From Pedobacter sp. B4-66 (GTDB taxonomy: Bacteria > Bacteroidota > Bacteroidia > Sphingobacteriales > Sphingobacteriaceae): a DNA stretch of 64,000 bases. The stretch is from assembly GCF_018492665.1 (NCBI RefSeq), contig NZ_JAFVME010000009.1:1-64000 (forward strand), in the 5' to 3' direction. A model generated the notes under the pieces. It worked only from the letters and a program-made list of their open reading frames with translations. It was not told where the DNA came from and did not search any database. Position numbers and translations under genes: made by a program. Positions 24,447-33,336 of the stretch are shown one piece after another (position 1 is the stretch's first letter; each line of letters starts with the position of its first letter).

Positions 24447-25226
24447 GTGCTGAATGCTATTATTGTAGACGATGAAGAGTTTGCTCGTTCCTCCTTATAT
24501 TTCTTATTGCAGGAAAACTGTGAGAATATCCATATTTCTGGTATAGCCAAGTCCGTTTCGGAAGCCAGGAACCTACTCGCTCATCATACTATTGACTTAA
24601 TTTTCCTTGATATTGCGATGCCTGGAGAGAATGGATTTGACTTAATTCCTCAAATACAATCCACTAATACCCATGTTATTTTTACTACTGCTTATGATCA
24701 ATATGCATTAAAAGCGATTAAAGCTAATGCCCTTGACTACCTGCTTAAACCAATAGATATTGATGAGCTTAAGGAAGCTGTTAATAAAGCATCAAAATAT
24801 ATTGCTTTAAGTAAAACGGAGAGTAATCGCAATGAAGGTCTCCAAAATCTGGCGGTAAATCTTTCTGAACGAAACGAGATACGTAAAATTAGCTTACCTA
24901 ATGGGCAGGGATATAGCCTGGTAAGTATTGATGATATAGTTCATATTGAAGCTGACAGCAATTATTCTGTTTTCCATCTAGCTAACAAGGATAAAATAAC
25001 TGTATCTAAGGTTTTAAAAGAATATGAAGAAATACTTCCCGATAATCAGTTCATAAGGGTTCATAAATCAAGTATAGTGAACCTTAATTACCTAAAAGAA
25101 TACAATTCGAAAAATGGATTGGAACTCATATTAAAAAATGGTGATAAAATTGCGGTCTCCAGAAGGCGTGCAAGTGATTTTATGGAAAAAATTAAATCGT
25201 ATACTAACTTTGATAGTGATAAATAA
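24447..25226 (+). CDS. LytTR-type response regulator
   Basis: A 259-residue two-component regulator: receiver domain (acidic DDEE at 8-11, phosphoacceptor LIFLDIAMPG with Asp55, Lys in YLLKPID) and a C-terminal LytTR DNA-binding domain (about 155-255, with VHIEADSNYSVFHL and FIRVHKSSIVNLNYLKEY). It begins with GTG; no in-frame ATG precedes the acidic pair. The kinase gene that follows overlaps its end, so the two form a LytS/LytTR-type pair. Its targets are not known. Confidence 0.92.
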   Translation: MLNAIIVDDEEFARSSLYFLLQENCENIHISGIAKSVSEARNLLAHHTIDLIFLDIAMPGENGFDLIPQIQSTNTHVIFTTAYDQYALKAIKANALDYLLKPIDIDELKEAVNKASKYIALSKTESNRNEGLQNLAVNLSERNEIRKISLPNGQGYSLVSIDDIVHIEADSNYSVFHLANKDKITVSKVLKEYEEILPDNQFIRVHKSSIVNLNYLKEYNSKNGLELILKNGDKIAVSRRRASDFMEKIKSYTNFDSDK

Positions 25227-28167
25227 GATAAGAAATTGGACAATCTCCTTTAGTACACTAATTGTTTTATTAATTCTTAGCTTATCTGCCTATTCTCAAA
25301 GTACATATCTTCAACATTTCGGCACAAAAGACGGTCTTCCAAGTAATAGTTGTTTTTATACACTTCAAGATTCCAAGGGTTACATATGGGTAGCCACAGA
25401 TGCTGGCGTAAGTAGATTCGATGGAAAAGTATTCGAAAATTTCTCAGTTGATGACGGCCTTCCTGATAATCAGATGCTACAGATTAAAGAGGACAAAAGT
25501 GGAAAAATATGGTTCCTGGCATTAAATGGTCAATTAAGCTACTTTTTAAACGGAAAATTTTATAATGAGACAAACAATAAACTGCTTAAACAGCTAAGAT
25601 TTAACGCCGTTATTGTTTCATTTTTTGAAGATAGCAAAGGCAAAATCTGGTTTGGCACCAATAAAAATGTTCTGGTAACGTGGGATGGAAAATCTATTAC
25701 GAAGTACATCTCTGCTAATGGCAACAGACAGTTTATCAATAGCTTTGTGCATGAAGATAGGTCTGGAAAGATATGGATTTATAGTAATCGATCTGTTAGA
25801 ACCTTTGATGGTTCAAAATTTATTGTAGTGCCTCACAAATCCTTATTATTGAATTACAAATCAGGATTAAATCTTTCAGATAAAACATTTGCCTTTCTTG
25901 ATCAAAACGGGCTCAACCTTCAAAATGGAACAGCTAAGCATTTGCAATTAAAAATTGATCCTGCTTTATTAAATAATGATCCAGGATTTTTTCATTTAGA
26001 TGAAAACAAGGATATATGGATTAGCAATGCCTCAGGAATATATTTTATTGATCATTCCGGCAAGATGACGACCTACCTCAGCAATATATCTTCAAGCCAG
26101 GTTATAAAGGATTCGAAAGGTAATATGTGGTTTACCACTAACAATGGAATCTATATGCTTCCAAAAAGTGATGAACGGCTTTACATAGTAAACCAGACTA
26201 ACGGATTAAGCAGCGACGTTATAAAAAGTGTAATTAAGGATAACCGAAATCATTTCTGGTTAGGATTAGATGAAGCCGACATTAACATTCTTAATCCTGT
26301 TAATCTTTCCATTAGTAAAATATCATTACCGGATAAAAAGAAATACAATGTTATTAAACAACTGACACTAGATACGGCCAACCAGACTATTTACTTTGCT
26401 TCGGAATATGGATTAGGCCGAATAGCAAATATTTACGGTAGTAATAAAAAAATAGACTACTTAAGGGAAGCAACCAACTCAATGTTTGTAATTAAAAGCT
26501 TTAGCGTTGCAAAAGACAAAAGTTTATCCCTCGCCCTATCATCTGGCGTAGTTATTCTACCATATTCTGCTGGCAAGTTTGAATTTAGTTCATTGTATTT
26601 TAGAGAAGGTACCGATTTCTTTAACAACAGGGCTTATTGTGTATTTTTCGACAAGAATCAGAACCTCTGGTTTTCTAATATAAATGGATTATCAGAGTTT
26701 TCTAATGGTTCTTTATATAGTTATTATGAAAGAAGTAGCCTTCTAACCAGGCGAATTAATGATATAAAAGAGTTAAATGATGGCACTTTAGTGCTTGCTA
26801 CCGATGGATATGGAATTATTTTTATAAAAAACAGAAAAGTAATAAAGGTAATAACTCAAAGAGACGGGCTGGCAGATAATATTTGTAAAAAGTTATTTGT
26901 TAAGGGTAATGATGTATGGATAATTACTAATAACGGCATCAATAAGGTTTCACTGTACAATCAAAAAACGCTTGTAGAAACATTTGAATATACTAATGCA
27001 TTGCTCAAAGATGATGTTAATTCATTGTACATTGATAATAATTATGCTTACTTCGCAACCAATAATGGTTTAGTGTATTTTACCATTAACAAAGCTCAAA
27101 CAATTAATGAACCTCCCAAAGTACTTATCTCATCCATAATTAATAATAAAATAAAACTGGGATTAAATGAGACTAATCATACATTGGATCCATCTGATAA
27201 TAATATTTCATTTTATTATAGTGCCATTGATTTTCAAAATAGAAACATTGTTTACCGTTATCGTTTAAAATCTAACGCCAACTGGACTGAAACAAAGAAC
27301 AGAAGGCTCGAGTTCTCTTCTCTGGAACCTGGTGATTATGTATTTGAAATAAGTGCAAAAACAAACAACAGTGACTGGAGTAGCCCTACCAGGATTCGCT
27401 TCATCTTAAAAAGTCATTTTTGGCAAACAACCTGGTTTCTTGCATTAACTTTTGTGTTGGCTGGCTTTGTATTTTATAAGGTAGCTGTTTTTGTAACTAA
27501 AAGCAGAAAAAACAAAGAGCAAGAACAACTACTGTTAAAAAATAAAATCCTAATGCTTGAGCAGCGAGCTTTACAGGCAATGATGAACCCACACTTTGTA
27601 TTTAATGTTATGAACTCTATACAGCATTACATAAATACAAAAGATACGACATCGGCAAATAAAATATTAACCGGCTTTGCAAGACTCATCAGAAAGAACC
27701 TTGAAATTTGTACTAAGAGTTTTATATCTCTTGAAGAAGAGATTGAGTACCTGGAATTATACTTAAGCCTGGAAAAGAAAAGATTTGGTGGTAAATTAAA
27801 TTACTCCATTACACTGAATAAGGCTATAGATAAAGAAGAAACTTTAATTCCTTCTATGCTTCTTCAACCTTATATAGAAAATGCAATATGGCACGGGATA
27901 ATGCCTAAGGAAGAAGGTGGCAATATTGATATACATATAAGTTTAGTTGGTACTGAATATTTGCTGATACAAATTATTGATGACGGCATTGGGATTGACA
28001 ATTCGCTTAGAGATAAAAAAGGGCACCATGTAAGTAAAGGCATGGATTTAACCAGGGAACGCATTAACCTACTAAATCGCGTTGAGGTAAACCCTATACA
28101 GATGGAGATAAAACAAAACGGTAATTCGGGCACATTTGTCTCAATTTCGATCCCATTAAAGTGGTAA
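25216..28167 (+). CDS. Beta-propeller sensor histidine kinase (LytS type)
   Basis: A membrane sensor kinase. From the GTG at 25216 the protein has 983 residues with a clean signal peptide (INKIRNWTISF to SAYSQ); an ATG at 25138 would add 26 residues and overlap the regulator gene by 89 bp, which seems less likely. The periplasmic part (to about 730) has two-component propeller repeats such as DSKGYIWVATDAGVSRFDG and EDKSGKIWF, then a Y_Y_Y domain (YRYRLKSNANWTE). One membrane helix near 735-755 leads to the His_kinase core, MNPHFVFNVMNSIQHY with His793, and an ATPase domain (PYIENAIWHGI, DDGIGI). It should phosphorylate the LytTR regulator encoded just upstream. Confidence 0.9.
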   Translation: MINKIRNWTISFSTLIVLLILSLSAYSQSTYLQHFGTKDGLPSNSCFYTLQDSKGYIWVATDAGVSRFDGKVFENFSVDDGLPDNQMLQIKEDKSGKIWFLALNGQLSYFLNGKFYNETNNKLLKQLRFNAVIVSFFEDSKGKIWFGTNKNVLVTWDGKSITKYISANGNRQFINSFVHEDRSGKIWIYSNRSVRTFDGSKFIVVPHKSLLLNYKSGLNLSDKTFAFLDQNGLNLQNGTAKHLQLKIDPALLNNDPGFFHLDENKDIWISNASGIYFIDHSGKMTTYLSNISSSQVIKDSKGNMWFTTNNGIYMLPKSDERLYIVNQTNGLSSDVIKSVIKDNRNHFWLGLDEADINILNPVNLSISKISLPDKKKYNVIKQLTLDTANQTIYFASEYGLGRIANIYGSNKKIDYLREATNSMFVIKSFSVAKDKSLSLALSSGVVILPYSAGKFEFSSLYFREGTDFFNNRAYCVFFDKNQNLWFSNINGLSEFSNGSLYSYYERSSLLTRRINDIKELNDGTLVLATDGYGIIFIKNRKVIKVITQRDGLADNICKKLFVKGNDVWIITNNGINKVSLYNQKTLVETFEYTNALLKDDVNSLYIDNNYAYFATNNGLVYFTINKAQTINEPPKVLISSIINNKIKLGLNETNHTLDPSDNNISFYYSAIDFQNRNIVYRYRLKSNANWTETKNRRLEFSSLEPGDYVFEISAKTNNSDWSSPTRIRFILKSHFWQTTWFLALTFVLAGFVFYKVAVFVTKSRKNKEQEQLLLKNKILMLEQRALQAMMNPHFVFNVMNSIQHYINTKDTTSANKILTGFARLIRKNLEICTKSFISLEEEIEYLELYLSLEKKRFGGKLNYSITLNKAIDKEETLIPSMLLQPYIENAIWHGIMPKEEGGNIDIHISLVGTEYLLIQIIDDGIGIDNSLRDKKGHHVSKGMDLTRERINLLNRVEVNPIQMEIKQNGNSGTFVSISIPLKW

Positions 28168-28353
28168 AATACCGTTTACTCAATTTTTTATACCACTCAC
28201 TAATTAAAAATTAATCGTTTCAAAATTTGCCTTAAACTTGTTATAGATATTAAAACAAACAGAGTTTGTAAAAAGCGTTCTTATAGAATTGATCAAAGAT
28301 ATTTTACCTAACCTAAAACTATATCTCAATTCAGGTTTCATTTGTGTGTTAAA

Positions 28354-28388
28354 AAATGGTAAAGTTCATAGCTTTACCATTTTTTTTT
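28354..28388 (+). terminator. Intrinsic terminator
   Basis: ATGGTAAAG and CTTTACCAT pair around a 7-nt loop, with A residues before and eight or more T residues after. It should end the LytTR/kinase transcript or a small RNA transcribed from the preceding intergenic stretch. Confidence 0.85.
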
Positions 28389-28414
28389 GATCCATTTTTT
28401 TTTAAAAAAATTCG

Positions 28415-28443
28415 TTGCGGAATTTCAAATTGTGTTACTTTTG
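28415..28443 (+). promoter_or_regulatory. Bacteroidota-type promoter of the small acidic protein gene
   Basis: TTG, 18 nt, then TACTTTTG matches the TTG-N19-TAnnTTTG consensus nearly exactly. It lies about 100 bp before the start of the gene at 28545. Confidence 0.75.
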
Positions 28444-28544
28444 AAATATAGAAAATCTTTAAAAAACATCGTTCTTTTGATTTAAAAAGATTTTTTGTAA
28501 ATTTAACTCATAAATAAAAACCTTAGGGAATTATATTTTTTGTA

Positions 28545-28733
28545 ATGAAAACTCCAAAGAAACCAATTAAGAAAAGTCCACTAGTTGATCCAGAAGCTGA
28601 GATGGAAGATTCGCAAGACGAAATTAGTACTAAGAAAAAGTATGACGATGATGATGACGATTTTGATATGCCATTAGATGATCTTGATACTTTTGATAGT
28701 TTTGGTTCTGATGACGACGATGACGACTACTAG
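28545..28733 (+). CDS. Small acidic hypothetical protein
   Basis: A 62-residue, highly polar protein. The basic N-terminus (MKTPKKPIKKSP) is followed by two aspartate runs (YDDDDDDFD and SDDDDDDY) with a DMPLDDLDTFDSF stretch between. No fold is predicted by eye; it looks disordered. It has its own promoter and terminator, which supports it as a real, possibly well-expressed gene. Similar small acidic proteins are common in Sphingobacteriaceae as far as I know, with no assigned role. Confidence 0.8.
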   Translation: MKTPKKPIKKSPLVDPEAEMEDSQDEISTKKKYDDDDDDFDMPLDDLDTFDSFGSDDDDDDY

Positions 28734-28757
28734 TAACTAAAAATATAATAGTTTATG

Positions 28758-28780
28758 AGCATCCCTTTGGGATGCTTTTT
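28758..28780 (+). terminator. Intrinsic terminator of the small acidic protein gene
   Basis: AGCATCCC-ttt-GGGATGCT followed by TTTTATTTT, starting 24 bp after the stop. An ATG at 28755 touches this hairpin, which argues that translation of the next gene starts at 28803 instead. Confidence 0.9.
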
Positions 28781-28802
28781 ATTTTATCCCCAATCATCAA
28801 GC

Positions 28803-29924
28803 ATGACAATTATACCTGTATCTGATAAACAAACCAGTAAAGATTTTTTAGAAGTTGCCCGATTTATTTATAAAAATGATAAAAATTGGATCTGTCCATT
28901 AGACCAGGATATAAATACAATATTTAACCCTGATAAAAACCCCTTCTTTAAGCATGGTAAATGCAACAGATGGTTATTAAAAGATAACAATGGGCAAACA
29001 ATAGGAAGGGTTGCTGCATTCATAAATGAGAAAAAAGCTTTTCAATATGACCAACCTACTGGTGGGATGGGATTTTTTGAATGTATTAATGATAAGAAAG
29101 CTGCTTTTAAGTTATTTGACACTGCAAAATTGTGGCTTGAGGAGAATGGTATGAAAGCCATGGATGGTCCAATAAATTTTGGCGAAAACGATTCATTCTG
29201 GGGGCTACTGGTAGAGGGCTTTACTCCACCTTCATTTGGAATGAACTACAACCACCCCTACTATCATGATTTTTTCATTGAATACGGGTTCAAAACTGAA
29301 TACGAACAAATAACCAATCATCTTGCAGTAAGAAATCCATTTCCGGAGCGTTTCACAAAAATTGCAAACTGGGTTGCTAATAAGCCTGGATATACATTTG
29401 AACATTTCTCGAAAAAGAATGCTGAGAAATATGTTAACGACTTAATGGAAATTTACAATGATGGATGGGAGGACTTTGACAATTTCGTGCCAATCAAAAA
29501 AGAAACGTTGCAGGAGAGTTTCAAAATGATGGAAGCAATAATGGATGAAAAACTAATTTGGTTTGCTTACGTGAACGGTGAACCTGCTTCCTTTGTAGTT
29601 ATTATACCTGATGCCAACCAAATGATTAAAGGCTTTAATGGAAAGCTTGGCTTAATTGAAAAGCTAAAGTTTGTTTACAAACGTTGGGTTGGTGTTAATA
29701 GAATGCGTGCTATTGTAATGGGTACAAAAAAATCCTTTCAAAAGCATGGATTAGAATCGGCACTTTTTATAAAACTAAAGGAATATGTTTTACCACTTGA
29801 TCAGTACGATGAACTTGAACTATCCTGGGTAGGCGATTTTAATGATAAGATGTTATCAATTCATCAAGCAACAGGTGCCACTTTTGGAAAGCGACACCTG
29901 ACTATGCGTAAAATTTTCTCTTAA
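28803..29924 (+). CDS. GNAT-fold N-acetyltransferase-like protein
   Basis: A 373-residue cytosolic protein from the ATG at 28803 (MTIIPVSDKQTSKDFLEVAR); an upstream ATG lies in the previous gene's terminator. It resembles the Bacteroidota family of GNAT-superfamily hypothetical proteins, with the N-terminal GRVAAFINEKK, an acidic aromatic middle (DGPINFGENDSFWGLLVEGF) and the C-terminal LKEYVLPLDQYDELELSWVGD followed by a terminal beta strand. The acceptor is unknown. The stop is only 4 bp from the end of the convergent XRE gene. Confidence 0.7.
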   Translation: MTIIPVSDKQTSKDFLEVARFIYKNDKNWICPLDQDINTIFNPDKNPFFKHGKCNRWLLKDNNGQTIGRVAAFINEKKAFQYDQPTGGMGFFECINDKKAAFKLFDTAKLWLEENGMKAMDGPINFGENDSFWGLLVEGFTPPSFGMNYNHPYYHDFFIEYGFKTEYEQITNHLAVRNPFPERFTKIANWVANKPGYTFEHFSKKNAEKYVNDLMEIYNDGWEDFDNFVPIKKETLQESFKMMEAIMDEKLIWFAYVNGEPASFVVIIPDANQMIKGFNGKLGLIEKLKFVYKRWVGVNRMRAIVMGTKKSFQKHGLESALFIKLKEYVLPLDQYDELELSWVGDFNDKMLSIHQATGATFGKRHLTMRKIFS

Positions 29925-29928
29925 CGAC

Positions 29929-30258
29929 TTATTTCTCGCGAATTTCTTCATAAAGATCAATCACCTTCTTTTGAAGTTTAATGATCTCCTCTTCTCTTTG
30001 AGAAAGCTTGTCTTTTAAACTATTAATTTCTTCGAAATTCATAGACTGAGGATTTTCACCCTCTTTTGAAATGATATCCATAGTAGAAACTTCGAACAGA
30101 TTAGCTATTTGCGCCAACCTCGATATGTTTATATCAGTAATTCCAGTTTCGATTTTTGAAAATGCAGGGATGGAAATATTTAGACGTTTTGCTACTTCAC
30201 CTTGACTCCAGCCATTTTTTTGGCGCAGCTGTCTAATGTTTTTACCAATGATATTCAT
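29929..30258 (-). CDS. XRE-family helix-turn-helix protein with coiled coil
   Basis: A 109-residue DNA-binding protein. Residues 6-60 form a Cro/CI-type helix-turn-helix (IRQLRQKNGWSQGEVAKRLN, ISIPAFSKIETGITDIN), and the C-terminal 40 residues (about 68-107) form a charged heptad-like coiled coil (LKDKLSQREEEIIKLQKKVIDL), likely for dimerisation. Similar short XRE proteins with a C-terminal coil are frequent in Bacteroidota. It stands 37 bp downstream of the mpl start direction, on the same strand but after mpl, so it could be the distal gene of that operon. Targets unknown. Confidence 0.85.
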   Translation of the reverse strand: MNIIGKNIRQLRQKNGWSQGEVAKRLNISIPAFSKIETGITDINISRLAQIANLFEVSTMDIISKEGENPQSMNFEEINSLKDKLSQREEEIIKLQKKVIDLYEEIREK

Positions 30259-30295
30259 GTTTAAAATTTAGGTGTACTATTGTTGTTTGTTCTTA

Positions 30296-31654
30296 TTATG
30301 ATATCGTATTCAACTCACGTGCCAATTTCGTAAGATCAAGTCCACCAAAATTTCCAGAACTCATTAATAACAAGTTAGTACGGTAAAAATTTATACCTTG
30401 TAAGTAACTTTCCAACAGCCTAAAGTCATTGAAAAACTGCAAATTATCATCGTTAAACGCTTTTTGCACCTCAGACTTAGTAAATGGTTGCATTTTCTTA
30501 TGCTCAAATGTTTTTTCATCAATGTAAACAATTGCAACATCTGCGTTACTCATTGTGTCTGCATATTGAGCAAGGAAATCCTTATTCAGACTGCTAAACG
30601 TATGCAACTCTATACAGGCAACTAATTTCCGTGTAGTAAACTGAGTTTTTACAGCTTCGATGGTAGCCTTTAACTTTGATGGAGAATGAGCAAAATCTTT
30701 GTAAACATTAGTTTCATTTGAACTATTCAAAAGTTCTAATCTTTTTGCCGCTCCAGTAAACGAAGCAATTGCCGTATTAAACTCTTCTGAAGAAATGCCT
30801 AACTGTTTACATACAAGCTTCGCCGCATTAAGATTCATCAAATTATGATCACCAAATACTTTAAGCGCCGTTTCATCTGGCAATAAATAAGTTATTCCGT
30901 TTTTTACTTCATGTTCTGGAATGCCATAACCTATTTTTTCAACCGGCGCTTTCGACTGCTCTACTATTACCTTAAGGTCTTGATCCTGGTTGCAGAAAAT
31001 CAACTTCCCTTCATGTTGAATTGTATCTATAAAGAGTTCAAACTGCTTAGTATAATCCTGATAAGTAGGGAATACATTAATATGATCCCAGGCAATCCCA
31101 CTAATCACAGCGATATTCGCTTTATACAAATGAAATTTCGGTCTGCGATCAATTGGTGAAGCCAGGTATTCATCACCTTCAATAACAATTAAAGGGGCAG
31201 CGTCTGTAACCTTAACCATGGTATCAAATCCGGCTAATTGGGCACCAACCAGATAATCGAAATCTTTTTTGTAATAATTCAGCACATGCAATATCATAGA
31301 TGTAATGGTTGTTTTACCATGACTGCCACCTATTACTACGCGAAGTTTATCCTTAGTTTGCTCATAGATATACTCTGGATAAGAATATATCTTTAAGCCT
31401 AAGCTCTGCGCTTTTAACAACTCCGGATTATCCACGAGTGCATGCATTCCCAGAATAACAGCATCCAGATCTTCTGTGATGTTACCTTCATTCCAACCCA
31501 TAGATTTGGGCAATATCCCATGCTTTTCTAATCTACTACTCGATGGTTCAAAAATGACATCATCGGAGCCTGTAACCTGATAGCCTTTTTTATGTAAAGC
31601 AATGGCAAGATTGTGCATGGCACTGCCGCCTATAGCGATAAAATGTATACGCAT
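30296..31654 (-). CDS. mpl: UDP-N-acetylmuramate:L-Ala-gamma-D-Glu-mDAP ligase
   Basis: Mpl re-attaches recycled murein tripeptide to UDP-MurNAc in the cytosol, saving peptidoglycan building blocks. The 452-residue protein starts with MRIHFIAIGGSAMHNLAIAL (substrate-binding glycine loop), carries the ATP-binding GGSHGKTTITSM at 109-120, and the Mur ligase centre VIEGDEYLASPIDRRPKF and DFAHSPSKLKATIEAV. The latter, with DFAHSPSK, is the usual mark of Mpl against MurC. It follows prmA by 31 bp in a run tpiA-prmA-mpl. Confidence 0.9.
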   Translation of the reverse strand: MRIHFIAIGGSAMHNLAIALHKKGYQVTGSDDVIFEPSSSRLEKHGILPKSMGWNEGNITEDLDAVILGMHALVDNPELLKAQSLGLKIYSYPEYIYEQTKDKLRVVIGGSHGKTTITSMILHVLNYYKKDFDYLVGAQLAGFDTMVKVTDAAPLIVIEGDEYLASPIDRRPKFHLYKANIAVISGIAWDHINVFPTYQDYTKQFELFIDTIQHEGKLIFCNQDQDLKVIVEQSKAPVEKIGYGIPEHEVKNGITYLLPDETALKVFGDHNLMNLNAAKLVCKQLGISSEEFNTAIASFTGAAKRLELLNSSNETNVYKDFAHSPSKLKATIEAVKTQFTTRKLVACIELHTFSSLNKDFLAQYADTMSNADVAIVYIDEKTFEHKKMQPFTKSEVQKAFNDDNLQFFNDFRLLESYLQGINFYRTNLLLMSSGNFGGLDLTKLARELNTIS

Positions 31655-31685
31655 AATTCTATATTCTGAAATTTCTAAGATTCAA

Positions 31686-32525
31686 TTAACCCTTTATAAA
31701 ATGAGCAGCCACCCATTCACCAATCTTTTTATGGCTCAAATAACTAATACCGAACTCTTTGCAAGCATCGGTTATCATTTCAAGATCAGGAGATTCATAA
31801 AAACCACTAAAGAAAATGCTGCCATTTTCCTTTAGCACCTCAGCATATCTTGAAATCTGGTCTAGAAGAATATTCCTGTTTATGTTTGCAAGAATAATAT
31901 CGAAAACCGTGTCAGGAATAACCTCTTTACCACCACAAAATGCAGTGATATTTGTAATATTATTTAACAAGGAGTTTTCTAAGGTACTTTCATAGCAAAC
32001 GTCATCATTATCAATTGCTGTTAGCATTTTAGCTTCTCTTTTAGAAGCTAAAATGGCTAATATTCCTGTTCCACAACCCATATCCAATACCACTTTATCT
32101 TTAACATCGGTAGATAAAATATATTGCATCATCATTGTTGTAGTCTGGTGATGACCAGTACCAAAGGCCATCTTCGGATCAATCACAATCTCATACTTAT
32201 ACTGAGGTTGTGGTTGATGAAATGTAGCTCTTACATAACACTGATCGTCAATGATTAATGGTTCAAAGTTCTTTTCCCATTCCTCATTCCAGTTTTCAGC
32301 TGCAATCTCTGTTACATTATAGGTGCACTTAAGTTCACCATCAAACTGAGTCATCACTTCTTTTAGAGCCTGTTCATTAAAATGATCAAGATCAACAAAA
32401 GCATCGAATCCGTCCGATGTATCCTCAAATGTATTGTATCCAATATTTGCTAGTTCATCGATCAGTAAATCTTTTTGATATTCCTGAACTTCGGTGAAGC
32501 TGAAAGTAACTTGTATATATTGCAT
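31686..32525 (-). CDS. prmA: Ribosomal protein L11 methyltransferase
   Basis: PrmA trimethylates lysines and the N-terminus of ribosomal protein L11. The 279-residue protein has an N-terminal substrate-recognition domain (about 1-100) and a class I SAM-dependent methyltransferase domain with MAFGTGHHQTTTMM and VLDMGCGTGILAILAS, then DIILANINRNILL, all typical of PrmA. It overlaps tpiA by one base in a TAATG junction, so translation is coupled to that of tpiA upstream. Confidence 0.92.
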   Translation of the reverse strand: MQYIQVTFSFTEVQEYQKDLLIDELANIGYNTFEDTSDGFDAFVDLDHFNEQALKEVMTQFDGELKCTYNVTEIAAENWNEEWEKNFEPLIIDDQCYVRATFHQPQPQYKYEIVIDPKMAFGTGHHQTTTMMMQYILSTDVKDKVVLDMGCGTGILAILASKREAKMLTAIDNDDVCYESTLENSLLNNITNITAFCGGKEVIPDTVFDIILANINRNILLDQISRYAEVLKENGSIFFSGFYESPDLEMITDACKEFGISYLSHKKIGEWVAAHFIKG

Positions 32526-33286
32526 TAAGAATTGAATGTTTTAACGATATCAACAAAATCTCTTGATTTCAAAGATGCACCACCAATTAAACCACCATCA
32601 ATATCATTTTGAGCAAAAAGTTCAGCAGCATTTTTAGGGTTACAGCTACCTCCATAAAGTATAGTTGTATTCTCAGCAATTGCATTGTCGTATTTAGCAG
32701 CAATTTCCTTACGGATAAAAGCATGAACTTCCTGAGCTTGATCAGATGATGCAGTTAAGCCAGTTCCTATAGCCCAAACAGGCTCATAAGCGATAACAAC
32801 TTTAGAAAAGTCAGCAGCACTTAATCCAAAAACTCCGTTTTCCAATTGAGTTTTCAAAACTTCAAAATAGGTGCCGTTATTTCTTTCTTCAAGTGTTTCA
32901 CCAATACAGAAAATAGGAGTTAAATCATTTTGAAGAACAGCAATTGTTTTTTGTGCCAATAATTCATCACTTTCAGCAAAATACTGACGTCTTTCTGAGT
33001 GACCTACGATTACGTATCCACAGCCAACAGATTTTATCATTTTAGCAGAGATCTCACCAGTGTAAGCACCACTTTCTTTTTCATGGCAATTTTCAGCACC
33101 AATGCCTACTACATCACCACCAAGTTGTGCTAAACTATTTAAATGAATATATGGAGCACAGATAACAGCTAACTGATCTCCTTTTTTTTCATCTCTAACC
33201 ATGTTAACAATTTCTGAAAATAATGATATGCCTTCAGCATAGTCCAAATTCATTTTCCAATTTCCTGCTACTATTTTTTTTCTCAT
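32525..33286 (-). CDS. tpiA: Triosephosphate isomerase
   Basis: TpiA interconverts dihydroxyacetone phosphate and glyceraldehyde 3-phosphate in glycolysis. The 253-residue barrel starts with RKKIVAGNWKMN (catalytic Lys in the NWK motif), contains the catalytic His in VGHSERR and the catalytic Glu in VIAYEPVWAIGTG, and closes with the phosphate loop YGGSCNPKNA and GGLIGGASL. It is 50 bp downstream of the GlmU-like gene and coupled to prmA. Confidence 0.96.
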   Translation of the reverse strand: MRKKIVAGNWKMNLDYAEGISLFSEIVNMVRDEKKGDQLAVICAPYIHLNSLAQLGGDVVGIGAENCHEKESGAYTGEISAKMIKSVGCGYVIVGHSERRQYFAESDELLAQKTIAVLQNDLTPIFCIGETLEERNNGTYFEVLKTQLENGVFGLSAADFSKVVIAYEPVWAIGTGLTASSDQAQEVHAFIRKEIAAKYDNAIAENTTILYGGSCNPKNAAELFAQNDIDGGLIGGASLKSRDFVDIVKTFNS

Positions 33287-33336
33287 AATTTAATCTATTG
33301 TGGTCTGTTTAAGGTTTATTATATATACAGGCCTAA

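Larger units (their letters stand above)
28168..28544. other. Intergenic region with terminator and promoter
   Basis: No protein gene is seen. About 185 bp of A/T-rich sequence after the kinase stop leads to a terminator (28354-28388), then to a promoter (28415-28443) for the small acidic protein gene. The distance from the kinase stop to the terminator leaves room for a 3' UTR-derived or independent small RNA. Confidence 0.55.
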
